NCBI GenBank assembly: GCA_963767835.1
Contig: CAVYFY010000019.1
Span: 248,001 to 312,000 of the forward strand
Direction: 5' to 3'
DNA: 64,000 bases
DNA from: SIAQ01 sp963767835
Lineage (GTDB): Bacteria > Planctomycetota > Planctomycetia > Gemmatales > Gemmataceae
Each line of letters opens with the position of its first letter. Within the stretch, counting starts at the first letter, position 1. Made by a program: the position numbers and the translations under genes. The notes under the pieces are model-generated. The model worked only from the letters and a program-made list of their open reading frames with translations, was not told the origin of the DNA and ran no database searches. Shown here piece after piece: positions 1 through 8,219 of this stretch.

Positions 1-1345
1 GATCTGTGGGGCCAAAAAGTCGATCTCGGGCCGCACCGCTTTTTCAGTCAGGATCCACGCGTCAACGACGTTTGGCTTGAAGTGGTCGGCCGCGACTATC
101 GCATGGTCGATCGGCTCACGCGCATCTATTACCAGAACCGCTTCTTCCATTATCCGCTCAAGCCCGGCAATGCTCTGTGGAACATGGGCCTGGCGAATGC
201 CGTCCGATGCTTGGGCAGTTATCTGCATGAACGCATCCGCCCGTCGTTTCCGACCGACCGCAATGAGACGTTTGAATCGTGGGTCATCGGCAGATTCGGC
301 GGACGGCTCTTCGAGATGTTTTTCAAGTCGTACAGCGAAAAGCTGTGGGGCATTCCGTGCGATCAGCTTGACGCCGACTTCGCCGCTCAGCGGATCAAGA
401 AATTCTCGCTCGCCGAGGCGATCAAGGCAGCGATCGGTCTGGGCAAGGACCAGCACAAGACGCTCGTCGATCAGTTCGCCTATCCGACGGGCGGTACTGG
501 CATGGTCTACGAACGCATGGCCGAGCGCATTGCCGGGCATGGCGGCGGCGTCCATCTCAACTCGCCGGTGCTCCGCCTGATTCATCATGACAAGCAGGTT
601 CACGGCCTGGAATTGGCCGACGGCCGCATCGAGCCGTTCGATCACGTGATTTCGACGATGCCGTTGACACTGCTGGTGCGCGGCCTGGGCGATTTGCCGC
701 ATGAGGTGGAGCGAGGCGTTGAGCAATTGCGATTTCGCAACACGATTCTCGTTTATCTCAATGTGGACAATGCGGAACTCTTCAAGGATCAGTGGCTCTA
801 CATCCACTCCCCCGAGCTCGGCATGGGCCGCGTGACCAACTTCCGCAACTGGGTTCCCGAACTATACGGCGACGAGCCGACGAGCATCCTCGCTTTGGAA
901 TATTGGTGCTACGACGAGGATCCGCTCTGGCGCGATGACGATGCCAGACTGATCGAACTGGGATCGCAAGAGATTCGCGCCACCGGCCTGATCGGGTCAG
1001 CGAACATCCGCGCCGGCCGCGTGGAACGCATTCGCCGCTGTTATCCGGTTTACGCGGGGCTACAAGAAGCATCTGCAGCCGGTGATCGACCACGTTCGGC
1101 AATATCGGAACCTGCAGGCGATCGGCCGCTATGGTGCGTTCAAGTACAACAATCAGGATCACAGCATCCTGATGGGCGTACTGGCCGCCGAGAATATCGT
1201 TGCCGGCCGCCAGCACGATCTATGGGCGGTCAACACCGACAGCGATTATCAGGAGTCGGCGACGATCCAGAAGTCCGGCCTGGAGCGCGCCGCCCAGGCG
1301 GCGGGACGAAAGCGCGTTCCCCAACCGGTGGAGACGGCCATCTAG
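1..1345 (+). CDS. FAD-dependent mutase/amine-oxidase-like protein, 5'-truncated and frameshifted
   Basis: The gene runs in from the left edge: the frame is open from base 1, and the N-terminal FAD-binding Rossmann motif lies outside the window. The visible part resembles the UDP-galactopyranose mutase / protoporphyrinogen-oxidase-like family used in polysaccharide or lipid metabolism, with family-like stretches such as RIYYQNRFFHYPLKP, YPTGGTGMVYERM and HVISTMPL. At about 1054-1059 (a GGGG run) the frame changes by one. The C-terminal FAD-binding part (GRYGAFKYNNQDHSI) then continues in the second frame to a TAG at 1345. Read straight through, the first frame would give a false fusion with the next gene. 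The frameshift is probably a sequencing indel. The GT87-type gene 15 bp downstream suggests a shared glycan pathway. Family assignment is good; the exact substrate is unknown. Confidence 0.75.
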
Positions 1346-1359
1346 CCCAGGAATTCAGG

Positions 1360-2670
1360 ATGCTACGGCAACTTTTCGCCCTCGATTCCGATCGCGTCAC
1401 GCCGCTCGAACGTGCGCTTCTGCGGGCCGGTTTCGTCGTCACCCTCTTTGTCGCCGGCTTGAGCTTCTGGGACATTTGCACGCATCCCGGCGACGATCTG
1501 CGCAACCGCGTGGTCGGCGCACGCGTGATGTTGATCGGCGCTGACCCGTACACGTTCGCCTGGCAGTCCGGCATGCCCGAGGAATTGCTCGATCCGGTGC
1601 ACGATCCACACGCCCATCGGCTCACCGCCTCGCCGCCGACGTTGCTTCTGTATGCTCCCATCGCTTATGGGCCATGGCGCGCCGGCCGTTTCATTTCGTT
1701 CCTTATTGAATGGCTGGCCATGATCGGCAGCCTGATTCTGCTCGCGCGGAGCTTGCCTGAGCCGCGGCAGCGCGTCGTCTTCTTGCTGGGCGCGGTGATG
1801 TTCGTGATCGCCACCGATGTCTGGCGCCTGCACCTGGAGCGCGGCCAAGTGTACGTCATTCAACTGCTCGCGTTGAGCGCGGCCATCTACTGGTCCCGGC
1901 GCGGCGACATCGATTCGATTCCCGCCGGCATCGCCCTGGGCCTTCTCGCGTTGATGCGGCCCAACCTGCTCGTCATCGCGCCGGCGCTGTTGCTGACGCG
2001 CCGCTGGCGCAGCGCCGGCGCCATGCTGGCCACCGTCGGCGTTGGTGTCGCGGCGACTTTCATGATGCTGGCGCTGTCGAGTTGGCAAAGCTATCTCAAC
2101 GTCGGCGACCAGTACTATCGCTCCGTCCAAGGCGATCCAATCGTGACTGTCCCGCGTCCCGATCATGAGGGGCCGGTCGAGGGCGTGGAATTCGCCGGCG
2201 AGCATTCGCTCAAGAACATCCAGTCGAGCTCCTTCGCTGTCCTGTGGCGCAAGCTGCACGATAGCGCCGACTTGCCGATGCTTGACCTGGCGCTCGCCAG
2301 CAAGGCCGTGCTGGCGGTCCTCGCGGCGGTATTGCTGGGCCTTGTCTGGCTGCGGCGCGGCGGCAATCCGCGCGCGGCGTTCGCCCTGATCATCGTCCTG
2401 GGCCTGGATACGGAATTCTTCTTGCCTCAGCGCTGGGGCTATGCGGATGTGATGCTGCTGGCGCCGCTTGCGCTTTTGCTGCCGGAATTGCTCCGTAACA
2501 GGCAGGCGCTGGCCATCGTGCTGATCGGTTTGTTGAGCGGGCCGCTGGGGCAGCTATTCTTCGACCTGTACCTGGCGACGCTGCTGCGCTCCTGGCTGGT
2601 GATGGCCGGCTTGACCTGGCTGGCGCTGGAGCGACGTGCGGCAAATGAAGCTGCGATAGCAGGCCGGTGA
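1360..2670 (+). CDS. Polytopic membrane glycosyltransferase, GT87/DUF2029-like
   Basis: A 436-residue integral membrane protein starting at the ATG at 1360, 15 bp after the stop of the preceding gene. It has many hydrophobic segments (for example around residues 20-40, 105-130, 135-155, 180-200, 210-235, 310-330 and 350-420). An early acidic loop carries GADPYTF, like the loop after the first membrane helix in the GT87 family of polyprenyl-phosphate-mannose-dependent mannosyltransferases. It probably transfers a sugar on the outer face of the cytoplasmic membrane. Family membership is inferred from topology and the GADPY-type motif. The same frame is open upstream only because of the frameshift in the previous gene, so the internal ATG is taken as the true start. 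Confidence 0.65.
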   Translation: MLRQLFALDSDRVTPLERALLRAGFVVTLFVAGLSFWDICTHPGDDLRNRVVGARVMLIGADPYTFAWQSGMPEELLDPVHDPHAHRLTASPPTLLLYAPIAYGPWRAGRFISFLIEWLAMIGSLILLARSLPEPRQRVVFLLGAVMFVIATDVWRLHLERGQVYVIQLLALSAAIYWSRRGDIDSIPAGIALGLLALMRPNLLVIAPALLLTRRWRSAGAMLATVGVGVAATFMMLALSSWQSYLNVGDQYYRSVQGDPIVTVPRPDHEGPVEGVEFAGEHSLKNIQSSSFAVLWRKLHDSADLPMLDLALASKAVLAVLAAVLLGLVWLRRGGNPRAAFALIIVLGLDTEFFLPQRWGYADVMLLAPLALLLPELLRNRQALAIVLIGLLSGPLGQLFFDLYLATLLRSWLVMAGLTWLALERRAANEAAIAGR

Positions 2671-2689
2671 CAGCACGACTTTTTTGTGC

Positions 2690-2944
2690 TCAAGCGATGC
2701 GCCATACGCGCACAACCTGAACTTTGCGGTCCATCGCGTCGACGGTGAAAAGAACACCGAGTGGGCCCTCGGCATGAATGCGGTCGTCATCGCTGCGGGA
2801 TTCGCCCGTGTTCAGCGGATTCTTGCGCAGAATCGCGTCGATTTGGTTCGCGGCGTTGGTGATGGCTTGTTTGTCAGCGGAGTAGACCCAAAGGTTTGCA
2901 AGGTCGCTTTCCGCATCTGGCTTCCAGAGGACGGTCCATTTCAT
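2690..2944 (-). CDS. ParE/RelE-family toxin
   Basis: An 84-residue protein of the RelE/ParE toxin superfamily. It has an N-terminal strand (WTVLWKPDAESDL), two helices with an NQIDAILRKNP segment, and C-terminal strands GPLGVLFTVD and VQVVRVWRI. These proteins are mRNA interferases or gyrase poisons neutralised by a partner antitoxin. The start overlaps the end of the upstream antitoxin gene by 4 bp (ATGA), the usual translational coupling of type II toxin-antitoxin pairs. Target and activity cannot be told from sequence alone. Confidence 0.75.
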   Translation of the reverse strand: MKWTVLWKPDAESDLANLWVYSADKQAITNAANQIDAILRKNPLNTGESRSDDDRIHAEGPLGVLFTVDAMDRKVQVVRVWRIA

Positions 2945-3162
2945 CTTTTCTCAAGATCGGAGAGAATGTCAGCCAACGGCCGACCGCCGGGTTTTTGCTT
3001 TGAACGCGTGATCTCTTCCTCGGTGAACGGGACCTTGATTTTCGACTTCAAGGCCGGCGTGAATTGGCCGAGTAGCTCGCCGCCAGGACCGCAAAGATCG
3101 AGCGGGCCTTGGGCCGTCTTTAATTGCTGGGCGAGCACGGCATCGAGTGTAATTTGCGACAT
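2941..3162 (-). CDS. Putative antitoxin partner of the ParE-like toxin
   Basis: A 73-residue acidic/basic protein encoded directly upstream of, and overlapping by 4 bp, the ParE-like toxin gene. It has no obvious ribbon-helix-helix or HTH motif. A central strand pair (LDLCGPGGELLGQFTP) is followed by a charged C-terminal helix (FTEEEITRSKQ...LADILSDLEKR) that could wrap the toxin. Its role is inferred from position and from similarity to small proteins that accompany ParE toxins in cyanobacteria and planctomycetes. The start is supported by an AAGGAG-like site (CCAAGGAGAAATATC) before the ATG. Confidence 0.6.
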   Translation of the reverse strand: MSQITLDAVLAQQLKTAQGPLDLCGPGGELLGQFTPALKSKIKVPFTEEEITRSKQKPGGRPLADILSDLEKR

Positions 3163-3256
3163 GATATTTCTCCTTGGGGGAGGCGCCTCAATCCCTCGTT
3201 TATGCTACCCGCTCGTGCGGTTCGCGAGAATACCAGTGGGGCGGTTTTCCTTACTG

Positions 3257-3646
3257 TTACGGATGGGTGCCTTCAAGGAACCGCTGAATCGCAACGACGC
3301 TCGTAGCCCATGTGCTCACCGTGTTCCCATCGTCATCCTTCAGTCGGTAAGGCAACAAGCCACGGAACGCGCCGTCGAGCGAAAGCCGTTGCTGCACGAG
3401 ACACTTATCACCCTCCCTGTAGACGATCCAGGCAAAGCGAGGGCCGTCTCGTAGGACCGCGACCTGGCCGCCCCCAACCAGAGCCGACAACTCAGCCTGC
3501 CAAATCATTTTGAACTCATTAGTCGCCGCATCCGCCAGATAGCAGGAGAATTGCTCTCGAAAGTCATTGATTAGGATTTCGCCGAGCCGTTCGCCGTCGG
3601 GTCCTCGGCATTCCGGTGCTACCGACAGCTGCGCCGCCAAAGTCAT
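3257..3646 (-). CDS. Hypothetical protein, 129 aa
   Basis: Not recognised. It is a soluble protein with no signal peptide, alternating strands and helices (EFKMIWQAELSALVGGGQVAVLRDG, then FAWIVYREGDKCLVQQRL), and a C-terminal segment TSVVAIQRFLEG. The composition and start (ATG at 3646) look like a real gene rather than a shadow. It stands alone between the toxin-antitoxin pair and the sigma-factor operon. The downstream gap 3163-3256 and the upstream gap 3647-3813 show nothing further. Confidence 0.5.
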   Translation of the reverse strand: MTLAAQLSVAPECRGPDGERLGEILINDFREQFSCYLADAATNEFKMIWQAELSALVGGGQVAVLRDGPRFAWIVYREGDKCLVQQRLSLDGAFRGLLPYRLKDDDGNTVSTWATSVVAIQRFLEGTHP

Positions 3647-3813
3647 CAGACGGCCAATATTCGCATCTGACGCTCAGGACATGACTTATGCGCACTGGCA
3701 TTAGCTGCGCAGCAGGCAGTAGCAATCGTATCGCGAACATTTTTTCCCGCCTAACTTCGTTGCTCGCCTTCTTGAATTGCAGACATTATTCCTTACGACG
3801 CGGAACATCGACT

Positions 3814-4236
3814 TCATTTCCCCTTCTTCTTCTCCGGCGCTTGCAGCAAGCCGGCACTCGATTGGAAGAATCGCTTGCGGCGCTTCTTCGCTTGGCCGTC
3901 GGCGTCTTTTTGTTGCGCTTGCAAGTCGGCGAGATTGGCCAGGCAGAACGCGCAGCCGATCGATTGCAGGTGGAACTGGACGTAATCTTGCACGTCGTCG
4001 TCAAGGACCCCAAGCACGTAGCTGCCGAGCTGGTCGCGTTCGGGGCAGCTCAGGCGTCGGCGTCGCCAGATGGCGCCGACGGAATGCTCGCCGCGGTCGC
4101 GCTCCTGCATCATCTGGCGGAGTTGCTGCCGCAACGGCTCCGAGCCGCGCAGGGCCTGCTCGATGCTGGCGGTCTCGGCTTCGCCCAGGCTGTCCTCCAA
4201 ATAGCTGGCCAGCATTTCGCGCGTGACGATGCTCAC
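3814..4236 (-). CDS. Anti-sigma factor-like zinc-binding protein
   Basis: A 140-residue protein overlapping the ECF sigma gene by 4 bp (ATGA), the usual arrangement of a cognate anti-sigma factor. The N-terminal half (about 1-45) is helical and resembles planctomycete anti-sigma proteins (EMLASYLEDSLGEAETASIE). The middle carries a His-x5-Cys-x2-Cys cluster (HLQSIGCAFC, about residues 88-97), a variant of the ZAS zinc motif. No transmembrane segment is visible, so it is probably cytosolic. The C-terminus is a basic tail (KKRRKR and PEKKKGK). It is inferred to sequester the sigma factor encoded upstream. Confidence 0.65.
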   Translation of the reverse strand: MSIVTREMLASYLEDSLGEAETASIEQALRGSEPLRQQLRQMMQERDRGEHSVGAIWRRRRLSCPERDQLGSYVLGVLDDDVQDYVQFHLQSIGCAFCLANLADLQAQQKDADGQAKKRRKRFFQSSAGLLQAPEKKKGK

Positions 4237-4874
4237 GAAACGGCCTCCTCTTGCAATTCGGGGAAGACGTCCATCGGCAAGCCGGCGCTCTTGACGTGTT
4301 CGGACAGCTTCTTGACCGCGGCAAAGCGGATGTTGGCGACCTGCTGCTCGCTGATCTTGAGCAGGGCGGCGGCGTCACGGTTCTGCCAGCCCTTGACGAA
4401 CAATAGCTCCAGCACCTTGATGCGGACGTATTCCCCCTGCTGCCGCCATTGGTCCAGCAGCAAGGTCAGGCTGCGCGCCACCGCCTCGGCTTCGAGCGCC
4501 TTGCGTTCATGGCTGCGAGCGACACTTGAAGCGGCCTTGTTGGAATCGAGCTTCGCTTGTAGGATGTCGCCGGCGCCGTCGGACACGTGCTGCATCGGAT
4601 GCCGGCCCAGCTTGCGCAGATGATCGGTCAGCTTGTACGAGGCGATGGTGAAGAGATAGGTTTGCAGCTCGCGCGTCTCGTCATAGTTGGGCAAGCTGTT
4701 GAGGAAGCCGATGAAAGATTCTTGAACGACGTCTTCGCTGGTGGACCGATCGCGCAGCCGGCGCTGGACAAACGCCAGCAGTCGGCCTTCATAGCGGGCG
4801 ATGAGATGCTCCCACGCGCGCGGATCGCCGTGCCGAATCTGCTGCACCAGAATGCGGTCGCTTTCTGAGGCCAT
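4233..4874 (-). CDS. ECF-type RNA polymerase sigma-70 family factor
   Basis: A 213-residue ECF sigma factor. Region 2 spans about residues 12-85, with DPRAWEHLIARYEGRLLAFV, the SEDVVQESFIGF core-binding motif and the promoter-melting helix FTIASYKLTDHLRK. A linker follows, then region 4 (about 145-200) with the helix-turn-helix GWQNRDAAALLKISEQQVANI that reads the -35 element. It directs transcription of an alternative regulon. It is co-transcribed with the putative anti-sigma gene, so autoregulation is likely. The start at 4874 gives a normal family length. Confidence 0.9.
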   Translation of the reverse strand: MASESDRILVQQIRHGDPRAWEHLIARYEGRLLAFVQRRLRDRSTSEDVVQESFIGFLNSLPNYDETRELQTYLFTIASYKLTDHLRKLGRHPMQHVSDGAGDILQAKLDSNKAASSVARSHERKALEAEAVARSLTLLLDQWRQQGEYVRIKVLELLFVKGWQNRDAAALLKISEQQVANIRFAAVKKLSEHVKSAGLPMDVFPELQEEAVS

Positions 4875-4936
4875 GCAGATAGTTTAGCGGAGAAAGCGGC
4901 AATGTGATAGTGTTAGTGTTTGGCGCAAGTGGCGGA

Positions 4937-5521
4937 TCACCAGCCGCCCTGGAAGACATACCACCAGCCGGCAGCGACGGAGGTGGCGACGCCGATGCCG
5001 GCGATGCGCAGCCAGGTCGTGTAGCGGCGCTGCGTGTATTCGTCGAGCCGGACGTAACCGAAGCCGGCGAGCAAGACGACCGTTAGGCCGAGCACGACGC
5101 GGGCCGACCAGGTATGCCGTTGATCCGCACGTGCTTTGCGTTGGGCTTCCTGATCGGCGCGTACGACATTGCTCCACCAGTCGGTGTCGGTGCGAAATGG
5201 CATCACCCATTGCTTTAGTTTGAGGCCCCCTTCGGCAATGTCGTCGCCGGGACGGCCTGGCGCGACCAGCTTGCGGGCGTACGCCTGGTCCACGACGAAC
5301 GATTCGAGCGGCGGCTTCTGCATGCCCATCAGCGTTTTGACCCGCTCCGCCGCGTTTTTCAAGGCGTCCACTTTGGCTTTTTCTTCGGTCTCGCCGAAAC
5401 CGGTCGCCTCAACGGGCAGCTTGCCGACCTCCGGCTCCAGACGCTTGCCTTGCGCATTGATCGGACCACAGCACACCCACAGGAATGACAGGCTTGCGAA
5501 CGCCAGCAGTATTTTTGTCAT
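4937..5521 (-). CDS. Exported or membrane-anchored protein of unknown function, 194 aa
   Basis: The start is taken at 5521, where GAGGA precedes ATG by about 8 bases; the frame is open further upstream but overlaps the kinase gene. Residues 1-23 form a signal peptide (ILLAFASLSFLWVCCG). The body has a GFGETEEKAKVDALKNAAERV stretch typical of periplasmic LPP20/BON-like proteins with repeated Ala/Lys helices. Two C-terminal hydrophobic segments follow (WSARVVLGLTVVLLAGFGYV and RIAGIGVATSVAAGWWYVF), so the C-terminus is membrane-embedded. Function unknown. It lies downstream of the Ser/Thr kinase gene, separated by a perfect 25-bp-arm palindrome. Confidence 0.6.
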   Translation of the reverse strand: MTKILLAFASLSFLWVCCGPINAQGKRLEPEVGKLPVEATGFGETEEKAKVDALKNAAERVKTLMGMQKPPLESFVVDQAYARKLVAPGRPGDDIAEGGLKLKQWVMPFRTDTDWWSNVVRADQEAQRKARADQRHTWSARVVLGLTVVLLAGFGYVRLDEYTQRRYTTWLRIAGIGVATSVAAGWWYVFQGGW

Positions 5522-5550
5522 GATTGAATTCCTCATGTCCGCGCTGGGCC

Positions 5551-5637
5551 GGGAGGGCGAGGCTCCTGCCGAGCCAGCGCCCCGTTGAATCACAATGTAT
5601 CTCGCGGGTTCCGGCTCGGCAGGAGCCTCGCCCTCCC
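5551..5637. repeat. Palindromic intergenic repeat (25-bp perfect arms)
   Basis: Arms at 5551-5575 and 5613-5637 are perfect inverted complements starting GGGAGGGCGAGGCTCC, with a 37-base spacer. When translated, this family gives the peptide GEAPAEP that recurs as spurious protein in planctomycete genomes (recalled from general knowledge). It sits between the kinase stop and the next start. It could act as a bidirectional terminator or mRNA 3'-end stabiliser. Confidence 0.85.
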
Positions 5638-5655
5638 CGCCACTGGCAATGATCC

Positions 5656-7236
5656 TCACGCGGTCGCCAGACGCAGCTTCTTGTTCTTGCGGACCTGCGT
5701 TTTTGCTTTCCACGGACACGAAACCTGACAGATCACCGACGTCATCACCAGGCTCGTGAAACCGATCTCGCGGTGATGTTGGTTCGGTAACAGGAACAGG
5801 AGCAAGTACGCCCACAGCGCAACGGCGATGGTCGCCAGGATGGAGAAGCGCCTTCCACGGTACGTCTCCGTTGATTTCCACCAGCGCAGCACCAGAAACA
5901 TCAGGCCGAAGTAAGCGAGGTAACACGCGAGGATCGGCATCGACGTGTTCGCGGGGTAAAGCCGGCCGACCCACGAATTTCGCAGCGATTCCAAGTCCTC
6001 GGCATTCGCTTCCCACGGTTTGGCGACTTCCAGGCGCGTGCCGGCGTTCCAGGGCATCGGCAGCTCGTAGCCGTCGAGCCAAAGGGCGAACAGAGCAACG
6101 CCGAGGCCGAGCGTCATCAACAACAGGCGGCGGGCCCAGGAATCATCCTCGGAGCTGGCGAGCCACAGCTTGCTCGGAATCAGCACGCACCAGGAACAAG
6201 CGACCGCCATGAAGAATGTCGGCCAAAGTTTGCTGTAATCGCCGCCATCGACAAAGAGCGTCCAGGCGACTGCCATCACCGCCGCAAGCATCACCGACCA
6301 GAGCAAGATTCCCGACAGTTCTGACCAGCGCTGCTGAAAAATCAAGGTCGGCGTCACCGGAATCACCGTCGGAATCTCGGGATTCGATCCCTTCTTCATC
6401 GGCGGCGCGGCGGGCTGAACCTGGGCAGCGTGCCAATCGCGGTTGCCGCTCACGACCGCGGCCACCGCCTTCGCCATTTCGCCGATCGATTGATAGCGAT
6501 TGGCCGGGTTCTTGGTGAGCGCCTTCGCCAGGACCGCTTTGAATTCCTTGGGCACCTTGGTCAGATCGGGCGGCGTGGTCAAATGCTTCATCAGGATTTC
6601 GCCGGCCGATTCGCCTTCGAAGGGGACGTGGCCGGTGAGCATTTCATAGAAGAGGACGCCGGCCGCGTAGATGTCGATCTGGCGGTTATAATTGCCGGTC
6701 GAGATTTCGGGGGCCATGTAGTGGACGGTGCCGACGTCCTTGGTCATGCCCGCGTGCTGGCTGTCGGCCATCAACTTGCACAGGCCATAATCGCCGACCT
6801 TGATCAGGCCGTTTTCGAGGAAGATATTGCCCGGCTTCAGATCGCGATGGACGATGCCGTGCTCATGCAAGCAATGGATGGCCTGAGCCAGGCCGTTGAA
6901 CCACTGGGCAGCGAGTTCTGGAGCGACACCGTTGGGATGGCGCGACAGGATAGTCGAAAGCGGTTCGCCGGCGACGTACTCCATGACGAGCCAATGGTTG
7001 CCGGAGGCGTCCTGGCGAACGTCGTAGAGGTGCACGAGGTTCGGGTGCTTGAGGTTAAGGCACTGTTGGACGCCGCGCATCTCGATGTCGAGATTGGAGC
7101 GAATCCACTTGAGGGCGACTTCCTTGCCGCCGTCGGTGACGGCGAAGTAGACCTCGCCGAATCCGCCGGCGCCGATGCCGCGCTTGATGGTGTAGCCGGG
7201 CAAGGGTTGCTGTCCGCTGCGATAGGTGAATTTCAT
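5656..7236 (-). CDS. Transmembrane serine/threonine protein kinase
   Basis: A 526-residue Hanks-type kinase. The kinase domain covers about residues 14-265: glycine loop GAGGFGEVY (22-30), ATP-binding Lys43 in VALKWI, catalytic HRDLKPGN (130-137) and a DYG (149-151) in place of DFG, a common planctomycete variant. After a linker, residues about 305-500 contain five or six hydrophobic segments, so the kinase is anchored by a polytopic membrane domain instead of the usual single helix with an outer sensor. The FHA-domain gene immediately upstream could encode a phosphothreonine reader for it. ATP-dependent phosphorylation is expected; substrates are unknown. Confidence 0.9.
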   Translation of the reverse strand: MKFTYRSGQQPLPGYTIKRGIGAGGFGEVYFAVTDGGKEVALKWIRSNLDIEMRGVQQCLNLKHPNLVHLYDVRQDASGNHWLVMEYVAGEPLSTILSRHPNGVAPELAAQWFNGLAQAIHCLHEHGIVHRDLKPGNIFLENGLIKVGDYGLCKLMADSQHAGMTKDVGTVHYMAPEISTGNYNRQIDIYAAGVLFYEMLTGHVPFEGESAGEILMKHLTTPPDLTKVPKEFKAVLAKALTKNPANRYQSIGEMAKAVAAVVSGNRDWHAAQVQPAAPPMKKGSNPEIPTVIPVTPTLIFQQRWSELSGILLWSVMLAAVMAVAWTLFVDGGDYSKLWPTFFMAVACSWCVLIPSKLWLASSEDDSWARRLLLMTLGLGVALFALWLDGYELPMPWNAGTRLEVAKPWEANAEDLESLRNSWVGRLYPANTSMPILACYLAYFGLMFLVLRWWKSTETYRGRRFSILATIAVALWAYLLLFLLPNQHHREIGFTSLVMTSVICQVSCPWKAKTQVRKNKKLRLATA

Positions 7237-7277
7237 GATAACATCCCTCTCGTTGCCGACGCCGCCATGTTAGAATC

Positions 7278-7425
7278 TCGTTCCCAAACTCCGTTTGGGA
7301 ACGCAGCGCAGGAAATGCCGTTTCCCGTCCATCGCCCGCCGCAGTTTCGCACACAAGCACCCGCAAGGCGAGACTCGCGAAACGGAGTTTCGCGGAGTGC
7401 GTTCCCAAACGGAGTTTGGGAACGA
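7278..7425. repeat. Palindromic intergenic repeat with 28-bp perfect arms
   Basis: Arms at 7278-7305 and 7398-7425 are perfect inverted complements; each arm itself contains the self-complementary TTCCCAAACNNNGTTTGGGAA. Translation gives the SQTEFGNE peptide found as a recurrent spurious frame in planctomycetes and cyanobacteria (general knowledge). The interior holds a smaller palindrome around 7377-7395 (CGCGAAACGGAGTTTCGCG). It lies between the FHA gene and the kinase start, so it would be in the kinase leader if the two are co-transcribed. Confidence 0.85.
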
Positions 7426-7451
7426 GGGTTCAACGAGGGTTCAAAAGCGGC

Positions 7452-8087
7452 TCAAGTTTTCCTTCCAACTCGTTCGAGTGCCAGCGAGATCTGATCCGTG
7501 ACCAACGTCGAGCCCGGATCGAGCGGGCCGCGTTCTTGAAACTTCGTGCCGTTGATCGTCAATACGCCCGGCCAGCGGGCCGCCAGGCCGTTCTTCTTGC
7601 GATACAGAATGAGCGGATCGTTCATGTCCGGCACTTGCACGTGGGCTTGCGTTTGCGGGCCGATCACCAGCGTGTCGGCCATCAAGATCACGCCTTGCAC
7701 CGGCTCGGCGAAACGATGGCCGCTGACCATGTCGAGCCTTGCCGACGTGCTGACGGCGACCGGTTGCCAGAATTGCAACTGGCACGAGTTCCCCAGCGTG
7801 ATCCGGTCGCCCGATCGCAAGAGCGCCTTCTCGACTTGCTGAGTGTTGATCTGCACCTTGCGCTGCGCTTCGAGAAAGTAGCCTTCCGGATCGCGCTGGA
7901 TGGTCGCATGGTGCCTGGACACATCGGCGATCAGGGCAATGTCCACCGGCGTGTCAGTTAGGGCCTGTCCGAGCGTGACGCGATGGCTCAGGCACACGAG
8001 ATATCCGCCGACCCCGTCGATCCACAAAACAAGGGTTGCCTGTTGATCGTGCAGACTGGCCATCGTTGGAGCAGTCGGTTCGTTCAT
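7452..8087 (-). CDS. FHA-domain phosphopeptide-binding protein
   Basis: A 211-residue cytosolic protein with a forkhead-associated domain at about residues 35-110. The hallmark DVSRHHATIQRDPEGYFLEA carries the conserved Ser-x-x-His, followed by ALLRSGDRITLGNSCQLQF at the end of the beta sandwich. FHA domains bind phosphothreonine peptides. The second half (residues 115-211) has a divergent, beta-rich tail resembling a second, degenerate FHA (ADTLVIGPQTQAHVQVPD). The kinase gene immediately downstream suggests a kinase-reader pair. Start ATG at 8087. Confidence 0.8.
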   Translation of the reverse strand: MNEPTAPTMASLHDQQATLVLWIDGVGGYLVCLSHRVTLGQALTDTPVDIALIADVSRHHATIQRDPEGYFLEAQRKVQINTQQVEKALLRSGDRITLGNSCQLQFWQPVAVSTSARLDMVSGHRFAEPVQGVILMADTLVIGPQTQAHVQVPDMNDPLILYRKKNGLAARWPGVLTINGTKFQERGPLDPGSTLVTDQISLALERVGRKT

Positions 8088-8097
8088 GGCAACAGCC

Positions 8098-8200
8098 AGG
8101 GGTTAGGGGTTGGGGATCAGGGTAAGGTTCGGGAGTCAGGGCGGCAGTACCGATTGTCCTGGCTTCTGAGCCTAACCCTGATCCCCAACCCCTAACCCCT
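8098..8200. repeat. Palindromic intergenic repeat (about 30-bp arms, GGGGTTAGGGGTTGGGG type)
   Basis: Left arm 8098-8127 and right arm 8171-8200 are inverted complements with about one mismatch. The arms are built from GGGGTTAGGGGTTGGGGATCAGGG. It separates the coiled-coil gene from the FHA gene. The G-rich strand could also form a quadruplex, which is inference. Confidence 0.8.
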
Positions 8201-8219
8201 GCTATTATATCGCGACGCA

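Noticed and set aside
82..2670. An 862-residue frame joining a FAD protein and a membrane protein
   Set aside because: The first part ends in frame 1 at about 1057 and the true C-terminus continues in frame 2 to 1345. The GT87-like part has its own ATG at 1360. The join is an artefact of a frame change.
5536..6082. N-terminal extension of the 4937-5521 gene
   Set aside because: It would overlap the kinase in another frame. A good ribosome site and signal peptide support the start at 5521.
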